Assembly (NCBI RefSeq): GCF_011745145.1
Contig: NZ_CP050191.1
Location: forward strand, 3,799,327-3,863,326
Reading direction: 5' to 3'
Origin: Mycobacterium sp. DL440
Lineage (GTDB): Bacteria > Actinomycetota > Actinomycetes > Mycobacteriales > Mycobacteriaceae
Length of the DNA stretch: 64,000 nucleotides
A program made the position numbers and the translations under genes. Positions 17,389 to 29,007 of this stretch are shown piece by piece (position 1 is the first letter of the stretch; each line of letters opens with the position of its first letter). Under the pieces are notes generated by a model. The model did not search any database and was not told the DNA's origin. It saw only the letters and a list, made by a program, of their open reading frames with translations.

Positions 17389-18609
17389 ATGAAAGACGAG
17401 TTCACCCTCACCCAGAGGCGGGCGCTGGCGGTCATCACAGTGCTGGCCGTCCTGCTCGGGGCCTACTTTTTGCGCGGCTTTTTCGTTCTGATCGTGATGG
17501 CCGCGGTCGGCGCCTACCTGTTCACCCCGCTCTACCAACGGTTTCAGCGCCGATTGGGTACCGGCTTCTCGGCCACGCTGACGGTGTTGGTCGCCATCCT
17601 GATGGTGATCATCCCGGTGTCGCTGGTGGTGTTCATGGGCATCGTGCAGGTCACCCAGCTCGTGAACACGGTCAGCACCTGGCTCGGCGACACCGATGTC
17701 AGCACGCTCGGGGACCGCGCGCTGAAACTGGCCAACTCACTGCTCGACAAGGTGCCCTTCCTCGACATCCACCTCACCGCAGATTCGTTGCGCGACAGCG
17801 TGGTCAAGGTGTCCCAGCACGTCGGCCAAGGTCTGCTGGGCATCCTGCAGGGCGCGGTCGGCAGCTTGGTCGGTGCGATCACCGGCTCGATCATCTTCCT
17901 GTACGTGTTCATCTCGCTGCTGGTACACAACGACGAGGTGGCCACCCTGATCCGGCGGCTCAACCCGCTCGGCGAGGAGATCACCGACCTGTACCTCGCC
18001 AAGACCGGCGCCATGGTGAAGGGAACCGTCAAGGGCCAGTTCGTGATCGCGCTCTGCCAGGGCGTGGCCGGAGCCATCTCGATCTACATCGCCGGCTTCC
18101 ACGAAGGCTTCTTCGTCTTCGCGATCCTGCTGACCGCGCTGTCGGTGATCCCACTCGGCGGCGGCATCGTGACGATCCCGTTCGGCATCGGAATGATGTT
18201 CTTCGGCAACATCATCGGCGGCATCTTCGTGGTGGCGTTCCACCTGGTGGTGGTCACCAACATTGATAACGTGCTGCGCCCGTGGCTGGTGCCCAAGGCG
18301 GCCCGGCTGGACCCGGCGCTGATGCTCCTGGCGGTGTTCGCCGGCATCTCCATGTTCGGCTTCTTCGGTATCGTGATCGGGCCGGTCCTGATGATCATCA
18401 TCGTCACCACCGTCAGCGTGTACCTGGCGGTCTACAAGGGCGTCGAGCTCGATACCGCCGAAAACGACGCACCGGGTCCGAGCCCGTGGCGACGGCTGTG
18501 GGCCTGGATTCAGAAGCGGCTCGGACACAAAAAGGATGCGCCCGGAGCCGAATCCGAGGCTGAGGCTGAGGCCGAAACCGATGCCAAGCCGTCGGACGCC
18601 TCTGCCTAA
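17389..18609 (+). CDS. AI-2E family membrane protein (Rv1101c type)
   Basis: A 406-residue protein of the AI-2E/PerM family with about eight helices. It begins RRALAVITVLAVLLGAYFL and FFVLIVMAAVGAYLF, then has an extracytoplasmic helical section (STWLGDTDVS...HVGQGLLGILQG). Characteristic core helices follow (GQFVIALCQGVAGAISIYIAGF, then ALSVIPLGGGIVTIPFGIGMMFFGN, with a conserved P-G pattern). The tail is Glu/Ala-rich and cytoplasmic. Family members export or import small molecules or act as Na+/H+ antiporters; the substrate here is unknown. ATG 17389 is preferred to the upstream frame, which crosses the hairpin. Confidence 0.85.
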   Translation: MKDEFTLTQRRALAVITVLAVLLGAYFLRGFFVLIVMAAVGAYLFTPLYQRFQRRLGTGFSATLTVLVAILMVIIPVSLVVFMGIVQVTQLVNTVSTWLGDTDVSTLGDRALKLANSLLDKVPFLDIHLTADSLRDSVVKVSQHVGQGLLGILQGAVGSLVGAITGSIIFLYVFISLLVHNDEVATLIRRLNPLGEEITDLYLAKTGAMVKGTVKGQFVIALCQGVAGAISIYIAGFHEGFFVFAILLTALSVIPLGGGIVTIPFGIGMMFFGNIIGGIFVVAFHLVVVTNIDNVLRPWLVPKAARLDPALMLLAVFAGISMFGFFGIVIGPVLMIIIVTTVSVYLAVYKGVELDTAENDAPGPSPWRRLWAWIQKRLGHKKDAPGAESEAEAEAETDAKPSDASA

Positions 18610-18614
18610 CCGCG

Positions 18615-19430
18615 CTAATCCGCGCTCAGCCGCTCGGTGAGGAAAGCCACCACCCGCTTGCGCGCCTCATACGCGGGATGCCCGTCGACCTCGCGCACCT
18701 GATCGGTCAGCACCGAGTGCGCCGACGCCGACAGCCCGTCGGGGTTGCCCTTCTTCGAGTTGATCTCGATGACCTCGAACGCGTCACCGAGCCGGGCCTT
18801 GAGGGTGGCGAACCGCTCGCCCGGCGCCATCCGGTCCTGGCTGAACCGCAGGGCCAGCGCGCACAGCCCGTCATTGGCAACACGCTGTTCGATGACCTTG
18901 AGCTCGGACTCCGACATGCCCGGATCCCGTTTCTGCGCCGCGGTCAGGGCGATCGGCACCGACGGCTGGCTGAGCACCGGGGCCAGCACACTGTCGTCGA
19001 CCGCGGCGGCGAGCGCGAACCCGCCCGTGAAGCACTGTCCGATGACGCCGACGCCCTTACCGGGGGTGCCGGCGTTGAGATCGCGCGCCAGGGCCCGCAG
19101 GTAATGCGCGACGGGCCGGTCGGCGTTCGTCGCAAACGCCGCGAATTCCTTTGTGACGCAAGCTTTTAACATGACCGGGATCGCGCCAGGGCGTACGGCG
19201 GCCGCGCCCGGGGTGCCGAACAGTGACGGTGCGGCCACCGTGAAGCCGTTGTCCACCAGATGATTGCCCAGCGCGAGCACGCCGGGATGCAGGCCCGGGA
19301 TCTCGGGAATCAAGACCACACCGGGGCCGTCACCCTTGCGGTACACGTCATAGGTCTGATCGGCGGCGGTGAAGGGGGTGGCGGTCCAACCGGTGAGATC
19401 CGCAACTGGCGACGACAACACGGGCTCCAT
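18615..19430 (-). CDS. Dienelactone hydrolase-family alpha/beta hydrolase
   Basis: A 271-residue alpha/beta hydrolase. GQCFTGG carries the cysteine nucleophile typical of dienelactone hydrolases in place of serine, and SASAHSVL supplies the probable histidine. VVLIPEIPGLHPGVL resembles the strand and oxyanion region with the conserved Glu. The reaction on a physiological substrate is unknown. The gene is convergent with the AI-2E gene 5 bp away and lies 11 bp downstream of the DUF4245 gene on the same strand. Confidence 0.8.
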   Translation of the reverse strand: MEPVLSSPVADLTGWTATPFTAADQTYDVYRKGDGPGVVLIPEIPGLHPGVLALGNHLVDNGFTVAAPSLFGTPGAAAVRPGAIPVMLKACVTKEFAAFATNADRPVAHYLRALARDLNAGTPGKGVGVIGQCFTGGFALAAAVDDSVLAPVLSQPSVPIALTAAQKRDPGMSESELKVIEQRVANDGLCALALRFSQDRMAPGERFATLKARLGDAFEVIEINSKKGNPDGLSASAHSVLTDQVREVDGHPAYEARKRVVAFLTERLSAD

Positions 19431-19441
19431 CCGTTAGTGCG

Positions 19442-20080
19442 TCACGGCCTCTTGAGCGGCAGCGGCGACTGCTTCTGCGTCGCACTCGCCAGCGTACGGT
19501 ACTCATCGGTACCAGCTGCGCCGGTAATGGCGACCTGCGCCGGCCCGCTCAGCTTCGTCGTCCACACCGGTTCCGGGTCGCTGCTCTCGTAGACCACCCA
19601 GGTCACCCCGTCGACGTCCTGGGTGCCCGACGCATACGAATCCGGCTTGATCGACGCCACCAGGGCGGACTCCTCGGCATTGCTCTGGGTCAGGCTCAGG
19701 TACTTGCCGTCAGGCGCCAGGTAACCGATACGCGAGGATACCGCGCGGCCATGCTGGCCGTCGGGCAGCGTCAGCCCGCCGTCGATGCCGTGGCGGCTGC
19801 CCGAGTTCGGCTGCCAGCCCTCGGGTAGCTGGGGCATCCGGATCGGGATCTTCAACGTGTCGGCGTCGGCCTGCAGGGCAGCCGGCGCATCAAATTCGGG
19901 GGCGGGGCCGGGCCCAGGCCCACCCGCCTGAAACGAGCACATTCCGAGCATCCCGGCCAACACGATGCAGGCCACCACCAGCGGTGCCATGGACCAGAAC
20001 ATGTCCCGGCCGTCCTGCAGTAACCGCGACTTCGCCGGTTTCGGGACCGGGGTCGGCTGGGAGGTCGGCTCAGAGGACAT
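19442..20080 (-). CDS. DUF4245 membrane-anchored protein (Rv1100 type)
   Basis: A 212-residue protein. A cytoplasmic Pro-rich N-terminus leads into one transmembrane helix at about residues 31-50 (MAPLVVACIVLAGMLGMCSF). The extracytoplasmic DUF4245 domain follows (IRMPQLPEGWQPNSGS, then YLSLTQSNAEESALV and GVTWVVYES). The start is at ATG 20080; the longer frame runs antisense over glpX. It is divergent from glpX by 55 bp, as in M. tuberculosis from memory. The function is unknown. Confidence 0.85.
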   Translation of the reverse strand: MSSEPTSQPTPVPKPAKSRLLQDGRDMFWSMAPLVVACIVLAGMLGMCSFQAGGPGPGPAPEFDAPAALQADADTLKIPIRMPQLPEGWQPNSGSRHGIDGGLTLPDGQHGRAVSSRIGYLAPDGKYLSLTQSNAEESALVASIKPDSYASGTQDVDGVTWVVYESSDPEPVWTTKLSGPAQVAITGAAGTDEYRTLASATQKQSPLPLKRP

Positions 20081-20135
20081 GCTCGCCAGTATCCCAGCTC
20101 CCAAACCCTGACCACGTTCTGGGACAATCTGGGCC

Positions 20136-21164
20136 ATGAGTCCCACGCGGGGAGAAGCCCCGGATCGCAACCTTGCCCTCGAACTCGTCCGGGTGACCGA
20201 GGCCGGCGCCATGGCAGCAGGCCGCTGGGTCGGCCGCGGCGACAAGGAAGGCGGCGACGGGGCCGCTGTCGACGCCATGCGTGAGCTGGTCAACTCGGTG
20301 TCGATGCGTGGCGTCGTGGTGATCGGTGAGGGCGAGAAAGACGAAGCTCCGATGCTCTTCAACGGTGAAGAGGTCGGCAACGGCGACGGGCCGGAGTGCG
20401 ATTTCGCCGTCGACCCGGTGGACGGCACCACGCTGATGAGCAAGGGCATGCCCAATGCCATCTCGGTGCTCGCCGTCGCCGAGCGCGGCGCGATGTTCGA
20501 TCCGTCCGCGGTGTTCTACATGAACAAGATCGCCGTCGGCCCCGAGTGCGCCGACGCCATCGACATCACCGCCCCGATCGGCGAGAACATCCGGCGGGTG
20601 GCCAAGGTGCGCGGTGCCTCGGTGAGCGACCTGACCGTGTGCATCCTCGACCGTCCGCGCCACGCCCAACTGATCGAGGATGCCCGCGCCGCGGGCGCCC
20701 GCATCCGGCTGATCACCGACGGCGACGTCGCCGGCGCCATCTCGGCCTGCCGCCCCAACTCCGGCACCGACATCCTGGCCGGTATCGGCGGCACCCCCGA
20801 GGGCATCATCGCCGCAGCGGCCATTCGTTGTATGGGTGGCGCGATCCAGGCCCAGCTGGCCCCGACCGACGACGCCGAACGTCAGAAGGCCCTGGACGCC
20901 GGCTACGACCTGGACCAGGTCCTGTCGACCGACGATCTGGTCTCAGGTGACAATGTCTTCTTCTGTGCCACCGGCGTCACCGACGGTGACCTGCTCAAGG
21001 GCGTGCAGTACTACCCGGGCGGATGCACCACTCAATCCATCGTGATGCGGTCCAAGTCCGGCACCGTCCGGATGATCGAGGCCTACCACCGGCTCACGAA
21101 ACTCAACGAGTACTCCGCCATCGACTTCACCGGCGACAAGACCGCCGCCTACCCGCTCCCGTAA
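20136..21164 (+). CDS. glpX: Fructose-1,6-bisphosphatase class II GlpX
   Basis: A 342-residue class II FBPase, the main mycobacterial gluconeogenic FBPase. It hydrolyses fructose 1,6-bisphosphate to fructose 6-phosphate. Metal-binding and catalytic motifs are visible: [11 protein letters not shown], the [11 protein letters not shown] signature and ITDGDVAGA, with GIGGTPEGI for phosphate binding. The length is typical. fumC follows after 17 bp on the same strand, so the two central-carbon genes are probably one operon. Confidence 0.96.
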   Translation: MSPTRGEAPDRNLALELVRVTEAGAMAAGRWVGRGDKEGGDGAAVDAMRELVNSVSMRGVVVIGEGEKDEAPMLFNGEEVGNGDGPECDFAVDPVDGTTLMSKGMPNAISVLAVAERGAMFDPSAVFYMNKIAVGPECADAIDITAPIGENIRRVAKVRGASVSDLTVCILDRPRHAQLIEDARAAGARIRLITDGDVAGAISACRPNSGTDILAGIGGTPEGIIAAAAIRCMGGAIQAQLAPTDDAERQKALDAGYDLDQVLSTDDLVSGDNVFFCATGVTDGDLLKGVQYYPGGCTTQSIVMRSKSGTVRMIEAYHRLTKLNEYSAIDFTGDKTAAYPLP

Positions 21165-21181
21165 TTCCTAGAAAGGGCAAC

Positions 21182-22597
21182 ATGAGCACCGATACCGACG
21201 GAGCTGTCGAGTACCGCATCGAGCACGACACCATGGGCGAGGTCCGGGTGCCGGTCAACGCCCTGTGGCGGGCGCAGACCCAACGGGCCGTGGAGAACTT
21301 CCCGATCTCGTTCCGCGGGCTGGAGCGCACCCAGATCCGGGCGCTGGGCCTGCTGAAGGCCGCCTGCGCTCAGGTCAACAAGGACCTGGGCCTGCTGGCC
21401 GCCGAGAAGGCCGACGCCATCATCGCCGCGGCCGGCGAGATCGCCGACGGGCTACACGACGACCAGTTCCCGATCGACGTGTTCCAGACCGGCTCGGGCA
21501 CCAGCTCCAATATGAACGCCAACGAGGTGATCGCCTCGATCGCCGCCCGCAATGGCATTGAAGTCCACCCCAATGACCACGTCAACATGTCGCAGAGCTC
21601 CAACGACACCTTCCCCACCGCCACTCACATCGCGGCCACCGAAGCCGCTGTGCGCCACCTGATTCCGGCCCTCGAAGTGCTCCACGAGTCGCTGGCCGCC
21701 AAGGCCAAGCAGTGGAAGACCGTGGTCAAGTCGGGCCGCACCCACCTGATGGACGCGGTGCCGGTGACGCTGGGCCAGGAGTTCGGCGGCTACGCCCGTC
21801 AGGTCGAGGCCGGGATCGAACGAGTGAAGGCCACGCTGCCCCGCCTCGGTGAGCTCGCCATCGGCGGGACCGCCGTGGGCACCGGCCTCAACGCCCCCGA
21901 CGGCTTCGGCCCCAAGGTGGTCGAGGTGCTGGTCAACCAGACCGGGTTGGCCGAATTGCGTACCGCCGCAGACTCGTTCGAGGCCCAGGCGGCCCGTGAC
22001 GGGTTGGTCGAAGCATCGGGCGCGCTCAAGACGATCGCCGCCTCGCTGACCAAGATCGCCAACGACGTGCGCTGGATGGGTTCGGGCCCGCTGACCGGCC
22101 TGGGCGAGATCCAGCTTCCGGACCTGCAGCCGGGCAGCTCGATCATGCCGGGCAAGGTCAATCCGGTTCTGCCCGAGGCGGTTACCCAGGTGGCCGCGCA
22201 GGTCATCGGCAACGACGCCGCCGTCACCGTCGGCGGACTTTCGGGAGCCTTCGAGCTCAACGTGTACATCCCCATGATGGCGCGAAACGTGCTGGAGTCG
22301 TTCACCCTGCTGGCCAACGTGTCGAAGCTGTTCGCCACCAAGTGCATTGACGGCCTGGTGGCCAACGAAGATCACCTGCGCACGCTGGCCGAGTCGTCGC
22401 CGTCGATCGTGACACCGCTGAACTCGGCGATCGGCTACGAGGAGGCCGCCAAGGTCGCCAAGCAGGCGCTCAAGGAGAAGAAGACCATCCGCCAGACCGT
22501 GATCGACCGCGGCCTGATCGGCGACAAACTGTCGGAGGCCGAGCTGGACAAGCGCCTCGACGTGCTCGCCATGGCGAAGGTGAAAGACGGCGAGTAG
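21182..22597 (+). CDS. fumC: Fumarate hydratase class II FumC
   Basis: A 471-residue class II fumarase, catalysing fumarate to L-malate in the TCA cycle. The superfamily signature [11 protein letters not shown] is present, as are [29 protein letters not shown] and [20 protein letters not shown] 21182 is preceded by GAAAGGG and begins with [24 protein letters not shown], normal for the family. It is co-directional with glpX and ends at a strong hairpin facing devS. Confidence 0.96.
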   Translation: MSTDTDGAVEYRIEHDTMGEVRVPVNALWRAQTQRAVENFPISFRGLERTQIRALGLLKAACAQVNKDLGLLAAEKADAIIAAAGEIADGLHDDQFPIDVFQTGSGTSSNMNANEVIASIAARNGIEVHPNDHVNMSQSSNDTFPTATHIAATEAAVRHLIPALEVLHESLAAKAKQWKTVVKSGRTHLMDAVPVTLGQEFGGYARQVEAGIERVKATLPRLGELAIGGTAVGTGLNAPDGFGPKVVEVLVNQTGLAELRTAADSFEAQAARDGLVEASGALKTIAASLTKIANDVRWMGSGPLTGLGEIQLPDLQPGSSIMPGKVNPVLPEAVTQVAAQVIGNDAAVTVGGLSGAFELNVYIPMMARNVLESFTLLANVSKLFATKCIDGLVANEDHLRTLAESSPSIVTPLNSAIGYEEAAKVAKQALKEKKTIRQTVIDRGLIGDKLSEAELDKRLDVLAMAKVKDGE

Positions 22598-22623
22598 CCC
22601 TCACCTTCTCTGCGCGAGCAGAC

Positions 22624-22663
22624 GCAAATGTCCCCGCACGCCCGGCGTGTCGGGGACATTTGC
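22624..22663. terminator. Hairpin between convergent fumC and devS
   Basis: GCAAATGTCCCCG (22624-22636) pairs perfectly with 22651-22663, and CACGC/GCGTG pairs inside it, giving an 18-bp stem. It is preceded by GCGCGAGCAGACGC, the same 14-mer that starts the hairpin at 45416. It serves as the terminator for fumC and probably for devS. Confidence 0.65.
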
Positions 22664-22706
22664 TGGGGGCCCCTCCCGCTCGCGGGGGACTGGTCGGCGG
22701 AAGCAG

Positions 22707-24473
<1,767 letters not shown>

Positions 24474-24525
24474 TCACCGCGCGGTGGGTTCGGGTCCGAA
24501 CCGGAACCGGCGAAAGCCCTGTCAG

Positions 24526-24543
24526 TTGAGGACCAAAGACTCT
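24526..24543. promoter_or_regulatory. DosR-like box between devR and devS
   Basis: TTGAGGACCAAAGACTCT fits the DosR consensus TTSGGGACTWWAGTCCCSAA at most fixed bases. It lies about 95 nt upstream of the devS start and just before the devR stop on the minus strand. The same 18 bases occur in inverse orientation ahead of the nitroreductase gene. It suggests an internal, autoregulated devS promoter (inference). Confidence 0.6.
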
Positions 24544-24547
24544 GGTT

Positions 24548-25186
24548 CTACTGACGGTGACGGTCCAGCGTGGAGGCGAAGACCGCGGCCTGCGTGCGAC
24601 GTTCCATGCCCAGCTTGGCCAACAACCGCGACACGTAGTTCTTGACGGTCTTCTCGGCGAGGAACATCCGGGCCGCGATCTGCCGGTTGGTCAGCCCCTC
24701 CCCCAACAGATCGAGCAGCACCCGCTCCTGCTGGGTCAGCCCGGCCAACGGGTCGGACCGCTCGGCATCGCCGCGCAGTTTCGCCATCAACGCCGTGGCG
24801 GCGCGATTGTCCAGTAACGACTTCCCGGCCCCGACATCCTTGATCGCCTGGGCCAGTTCCATCCCCTTGATGTCCTTGACCACGTAGCCGCTCGCGCCGG
24901 CCAGGATGGCATCGAGCATCGCCTCGTCGGAGGTGAACGACGTCAGCATCAGGCAGCGCAGATCGGGCATGCGCGACAACAGTTCCCGGCACAGTTCGAT
25001 GCCGTTGCCGTCGGGCAGCCGGACATCGAGCACCGCGACGTCCGGCTTCAGGGCCGGCACCCGGGCCAGCGCCTGGGCCACCGAATCGGCCTCGCCGATC
25101 ACGTCCAGCTCCGGGTCGGCGCTGAGCAGGTCGATCAGCCCACGGCGAACCACCTCGTGGTCATCGACCAGAAAGACCCTGATCAT
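24548..25186 (-). CDS. devR: Dormancy response regulator DevR/DosR
   Basis: A 212-residue NarL/LuxR-type regulator. The receiver domain has DDH at residues 8-10, phospho-acceptor D54 in [11 protein letters not shown]82-region MLTSF and K104-region YVVKDIKG. The C-terminal HTH is [32 protein letters not shown] 25186 ([13 protein letters not shown]) fits the family; the longer frame is not needed. DevR activates the hypoxia/NO regulon. It lies 10 bp after the UspA-like gene, in the order nitroreductase, UspA, devR, devS. Confidence 0.96.
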   Translation of the reverse strand: MIRVFLVDDHEVVRRGLIDLLSADPELDVIGEADSVAQALARVPALKPDVAVLDVRLPDGNGIELCRELLSRMPDLRCLMLTSFTSDEAMLDAILAGASGYVVKDIKGMELAQAIKDVGAGKSLLDNRAATALMAKLRGDAERSDPLAGLTQQERVLLDLLGEGLTNRQIAARMFLAEKTVKNYVSRLLAKLGMERRTQAAVFASTLDRHRQ

Positions 25187-25196
25187 CCCCCGAGTC

Positions 25197-25649
25197 TCAC
25201 AACCGGTGGCGCCGATCGCAAGTGAGCACGGCGCAACCCGAGGAAGCCAACGCGGTTTGCAATTCGGGCGAATCGGTGTGGTCGGCACCGAGCACGAGCA
25301 TCTGGGCCGCCCCCGGGTGTGCCGTCAGGTATTCCGCAGCGCTGCCGTAGCCGTCGATGCTCTGCACATGGAGGTCCGGAGAGCGTTTCAGTGCACGGGC
25401 CAGCCGGCGCTCCAGCTGCGCGGTCGACAACCGGTCACGCTCGGCGACAGCAGTCGCGTCGTACATCTCGCGATGCCGCGCTCCCCAGGTGGTCACCACC
25501 CGCAGCGGCGCGCCACGTCTCACGGCCTCCTCGATCGCGGTGTGCAGCGCGTCGTCGCTGGCGGCGCGGCCGTCGGCTTCGACCACGACGGCCGCACCAG
25601 CGGCGGTAGCTGTGGCGGCGGGGGCTGGGGCGAGCAGGGTGTCGGTCAT
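25197..25649 (-). CDS. UspA-like universal stress protein (Rv3134c-like)
   Basis: A 150-residue single Usp-type domain: an N-terminal strand AAVVVEADG in place of the usual [47 protein letters not shown], and [11 protein letters not shown] near the C-terminus. The ATP-binding GxxGxxx motif is not clearly present. AGGAG lies 6 nt before ATG 25649, which I choose over the ATG at 25655. It is directly upstream of devR, as Rv3134c is in M. tuberculosis, and probably is expressed from the nitroreductase or a local promoter. Confidence 0.75.
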   Translation of the reverse strand: MTDTLLAPAPAATATAAGAAVVVEADGRAASDDALHTAIEEAVRRGAPLRVVTTWGARHREMYDATAVAERDRLSTAQLERRLARALKRSPDLHVQSIDGYGSAAEYLTAHPGAAQMLVLGADHTDSPELQTALASSGCAVLTCDRRHRL

Positions 25650-25668
25650 GGTCATCTCCTAGTCGAGA

Positions 25669-26652
25669 TCAGGCGTCGAAGGTCAAGAAGGTCTCAACAG
25701 CGCGACGCGGTGTCGGCGGTGGTGTGTCGGTGAGCGTCGGGGCGATGCCAATCCGGACCAGCAACTGCGGGCAGGCATCACGGCCGATCAGGGAACCGAT
25801 GAGGTCGCGGCTGGCGTGCAACTCGGTCACGTGGCTCACCGGGCAGGTACTCAGACCCGACAGCGTGCATTCCAGCAGCAGCACCGAGAGTGCCTCGCCC
25901 GCATCGAGAGCGTCGGCCCGGCTGTACCCGTCCGTGGACAGCACCACCAGCGTGGCCGAATCGTCACCGACGGTGGACCGCCGATCGCCGTGCGCGGTGA
26001 CCGGGAAGGTGCGCGCCACCGCGACGCGCTCACTTTCCGCGGCCGATACCAGAGAGCTCTGGGGAATACCGTCTTCTGTCGCGAACGGCGTTGTCCACCA
26101 AGAGAGTTCAGCGTGATAACCGGAATCGTAGAGCCGCAGCGACTCCGTCAGCGCAGCGGCCTCGGCCACGTCGGCGCGCATCTCCTCGGCCAACACGTCG
26201 AGGTGTACCGGACCTTCGCCCAGCCGCGCCCGCAGCAGCACCTCGAAGGCGTCCCAGTCCGCATAAGCGGACATGGGCAGCCGGTCGGTGCGCCGGGCCA
26301 GGATCGCGTCGGCCCGCCGGCGGTGGGCATCGGTCACGTAGTCCATCGGCGAGAACTGCAACGTCGCCAGATGATCGAGGTCGTTCGGATTCGGGAAGCG
26401 GTCGACGCTGGTCGCCCACCCGGCTGCGGCCATCGCGACCCGCAGATGGTCCAGCAGCACCCCGCAGCTGACGACCGCCTCCCGCGACGATCGATCGGTC
26501 ACGGTCACCACGCGATTCGGGTCCAGGTGCAGGTGAACTCCGCTGCCGTCGGCCACCAGCCGCCACGGTTGGGTGTTGTGCAGCGAAGGTGCACGCGATG
26601 CCAGCTGCACCGCACGGGTGAGAGTCGCAGAATCGAACATCGTCTCGGGCAT
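25669..26652 (-). CDS. Acg-family nitroreductase (Rv3131-like)
   Basis: A 327-residue protein. The opening LTRAVQLASRAPSLHNTQPWRL is the flavin-phosphate-binding hallmark of the Acg/Rv3131 nitroreductase family. Later LLLECTLSGLSTCPVSHVTEL and CPQLLVRIGIAP match the second half. Acg proteins have an occluded FMN site and are thought to store or sequester FMN under dormancy rather than reduce nitro compounds. The gene heads the dormancy cluster and has a DosR-like box 35 bp upstream. ATG 26652 and 26640 are both possible starts. Confidence 0.85.
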   Translation of the reverse strand: MPETMFDSATLTRAVQLASRAPSLHNTQPWRLVADGSGVHLHLDPNRVVTVTDRSSREAVVSCGVLLDHLRVAMAAAGWATSVDRFPNPNDLDHLATLQFSPMDYVTDAHRRRADAILARRTDRLPMSAYADWDAFEVLLRARLGEGPVHLDVLAEEMRADVAEAAALTESLRLYDSGYHAELSWWTTPFATEDGIPQSSLVSAAESERVAVARTFPVTAHGDRRSTVGDDSATLVVLSTDGYSRADALDAGEALSVLLLECTLSGLSTCPVSHVTELHASRDLIGSLIGRDACPQLLVRIGIAPTLTDTPPPTPRRAVETFLTFDA

Positions 26653-26686
26653 GCTTCAAGCCTCGTCGTGCCCGGGCCCGCCGGTT

Positions 26687-26704
26687 AGAGTCTTTGGTCC
26701 TCAA
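26687..26704. promoter_or_regulatory. DosR-like box upstream of the nitroreductase
   Basis: On the minus strand this reads TTGAGGACCAAAGACTCT, base-for-base identical to the box at 24526. It starts 35 nt before the nitroreductase ATG, a normal activator distance. It likely drives the nitroreductase-Usp-devR transcription unit under hypoxia. Confidence 0.7.
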
Positions 26705-26729
26705 CCCGACGCGATGTGGGTCTCAGTTT

Positions 26730-27614
26730 TCAGGCCCCGTTGTTGGGGCCACCCGAATTCGCTCCGGGGATGTCGGTGATCGGGAAGTTCGGCATCGGCG
26801 GGGGCGACGGTGTCGCGGGCAGCGAGGGAATCTCCTCCGGCGGGATGTCCTTGAGCGCCTCGGCCGGCGGCACGGGCGGGCCGTTGTCCCGGCTGCCGTA
26901 ACTGGTCCCCGGCTCACGCTCACCGAGCATGTGGCTGACGGTCACCAAGTGGTAGCCATTGGCCTTGAGGACGGGGATGAACTGCTGCACCAGGTCCACG
27001 GTGGAGGAGTAGGCGTCATGAAAAAGTACGACATTGTTGGGCCTGATCTGCGTCATCAGCATGTAGCGGGTCGCAGCGGTGTTGGAGTCATTTGCCCAGT
27101 CGAACGGGATGACGTCCCAGTTGATGTCGGCCAACCCCTGCTTGCGGGCCTCGGCGAGCACCTGGTCGTTGATCAAACCGCCCGCTGTGCGTACCAGCTT
27201 CGGCCGTTGGCCCGTCGCGGCTTCGATGGCGTCACTGGCCCGGCTGAACTGCGCCGGGATCTGCTCGGGCGGGATGGCCGTCATGTTGGGGTGTTCCCAG
27301 GTGTGGCTGCCGAGCTCCATCCCGGCGTCGACCACCCGCTTGGCGCCCTCAGGATTGGCGGCGACCTTGTTGCCGATCTCGAAGAACGTCGCCTTGGCGT
27401 CGTTGTCCTTGAGGATCTGCAGCAGCCGGTCGGTGTATGGGCTCGGCCCGTCGTCGAAGGTCAGTGCGATGCACCTCTCCGTCGCGCAGTCCACCTCGTC
27501 GGGATCGTCACGACGGATGTGCCCGGTGAGCGTCCCCACCACCAGGACCACGACGGCGGCGGTCACGCCGACTACGGTCCACCGCCATGCCTGACTGTTG
27601 GGGAGCCTCGCCAC
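26730..27614 (-). CDS. Membrane-anchored polysaccharide deacetylase (Rv1096 type)
   Basis: A 294-residue NodB-type deacetylase. One N-terminal transmembrane anchor (about residues 11-29, WRWTVVGVTAAVVVLVVGT) places the domain outside the membrane. Motif 1, TFDDGPSPYT, has the catalytic base and metal Asp; motif 2, SHTWEHPNM, has the two metal histidines. Motif 3 is VRTAGG rather than the usual RxPYG. VVLFHDAYS contains the C-terminal His motif. The tail is Pro-rich. The likely substrate is peptidoglycan GlcNAc or MurNAc (known for the Rv1096 type, inferred here). The start is GTG. Confidence 0.88.
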   Translation of the reverse strand: MARLPNSQAWRWTVVGVTAAVVVLVVGTLTGHIRRDDPDEVDCATERCIALTFDDGPSPYTDRLLQILKDNDAKATFFEIGNKVAANPEGAKRVVDAGMELGSHTWEHPNMTAIPPEQIPAQFSRASDAIEAATGQRPKLVRTAGGLINDQVLAEARKQGLADINWDVIPFDWANDSNTAATRYMLMTQIRPNNVVLFHDAYSSTVDLVQQFIPVLKANGYHLVTVSHMLGEREPGTSYGSRDNGPPVPPAEALKDIPPEEIPSLPATPSPPPMPNFPITDIPGANSGGPNNGA

Positions 27615-27636
27615 CCCGGCAGCCTACCGGGCCTTC

Positions 27637-27685
27637 GATTTGGGTGCGTTTGGCGGCGGTGAGCGCCGCCAAACGCACCCAAATC
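27637..27685. terminator. 22-bp perfect hairpin between phoH2 and the deacetylase
   Basis: 27637-27658 is exactly complementary to 27664-27685 with a 5-nt GTGAG loop. The arms begin GATTTGGGTGCGTTTGGCGG. It follows the phoH2 stop on the minus strand by 9 nt, so it ends the phoAT-phoH2 transcript. No U-tract is present. Confidence 0.65.
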
Positions 27686-27693
27686 ACTCCGAC

Positions 27694-29007
27694 TCAGGGC
27701 AGGGCGCCGGGGCTGAATTCCTCCAGCATCTCGGTGACGAGCGCGGCGATCGGCGAGCGTTCGCTGCGCTGCAACGTGATGTGGGCGAACAGTGGATGCC
27801 CCTTGAGCTTCTCGATCACCGCCGCGACGCCGTCGTGGCGGCCCACCCGCAGGTTGTCCCGTTGGGCCACATCATGAGTGAGCACCACCCGCGAGCCCGC
27901 GCCCAGCCGCGACAGCACAGTCAGCAGCACATTGCGCTCCAGCGACTGCGCCTCGTCGACGATGACGAACGAGTCGTGCAGAGAACGGCCCCGAATGTGG
28001 GTCAGCGGAAGCACTTCCAGCATTCCGCGGGACAGCACCTCTTCCAGCACCGCCGGGCTCGCCAACCCTTCGAGGGTGTCGAAGACGGCCTGGGCCCAGG
28101 GGCCCATCTTCTCGCTCTCGCTGCCCGGCAGGTAGCCGAGCTCCTGGCCGCCGACGGCATACAACGGGCGGAACACCACGACCTTGCGCTGGGTTCGGCG
28201 TTCGAGCACGGCTTCCAGGCCCGCACACAGAGCGAGCGCGGATTTGCCGGTGCCGGCCTTGCCGCCGAGCGAGACGATGCCGACAGACTCGTCGAGCAGC
28301 AGATCTAGGGCGACGCGCTGTTCGGCTGACCTTCCCCGGAGGCCGAACACTTCGCGATCACCACGCACCAACTGCACCCGCTTCTCGGCGTTGACCCGGC
28401 CGAGCGCCGAAGAGCTGCCGCCGAGCAACCGAATCCCGGTGTGGCAGGGCAGATCCCGAGCGCCTTCGACATCGATCTCGCCGTCGGCGAACAGGGTGTC
28501 GATTTCCTCGGCTGCCACGTCCAACTCGGCCATGCCGGTCCAGCCGGACACCACGACATCCTGTGCGTGGTATTCATCGGCAGCGAGGCCGACCGCACCG
28601 GCTTTGACCCGCAGCGGAATGTCCTTGCTCACCAACGTAACTCGCTTACCCTCTGCGGCGAGGTTGGCCGCGCACGCCAGGATCCTGGTGTCGTTGGTTT
28701 CGGTCCGGAAACCTGTGGGCAGTACCGAGGGGTCGATGTGATTCAACTCGACCTGTAGCGTTCCGCCTTCTGCCCCAACAGGAATCGGCTGATCCAGCCG
28801 TCCATGCTCAAGTCGCAGATCATCGAACATCCGCAACGCCTGCCGAGCGAACCAGCCCAGCTCGTGGTGATGCCGTTTGGCCTCGAGCTCGCTGATCACG
28901 ACCAGCGGGACCACCACTTCATGCTCGGCGAACCGGCTGCATGCCCAAGGATCGGACAGCAACACGGAGGTGTCGAGCACATAGGTACGGACAGCCTTAT
29001 CAGTCAC
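27694..29007 (-). CDS. phoH2: PIN-PhoH fusion protein PhoH2
   Basis: A 437-residue two-domain protein. The N-terminal PIN ribonuclease domain (about residues 6-130) has acidic residues in [17 protein letters not shown] and NDTRILACA. The C-terminal PhoH ATPase (about 210-435) has Walker [13 protein letters not shown] and Walker [12 protein letters not shown], then HDVAQRDN. Mycobacterial PhoH2 is described as a sequence-specific RNA helicase/RNase, paired with a small upstream protein PhoAT. The GTG start overlaps the stop of a 44-codon ORF by 4 nt, consistent with that arrangement. Confidence 0.93.
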   Translation of the reverse strand: MTDKAVRTYVLDTSVLLSDPWACSRFAEHEVVVPLVVISELEAKRHHHELGWFARQALRMFDDLRLEHGRLDQPIPVGAEGGTLQVELNHIDPSVLPTGFRTETNDTRILACAANLAAEGKRVTLVSKDIPLRVKAGAVGLAADEYHAQDVVVSGWTGMAELDVAAEEIDTLFADGEIDVEGARDLPCHTGIRLLGGSSSALGRVNAEKRVQLVRGDREVFGLRGRSAEQRVALDLLLDESVGIVSLGGKAGTGKSALALCAGLEAVLERRTQRKVVVFRPLYAVGGQELGYLPGSESEKMGPWAQAVFDTLEGLASPAVLEEVLSRGMLEVLPLTHIRGRSLHDSFVIVDEAQSLERNVLLTVLSRLGAGSRVVLTHDVAQRDNLRVGRHDGVAAVIEKLKGHPLFAHITLQRSERSPIAALVTEMLEEFSPGALP

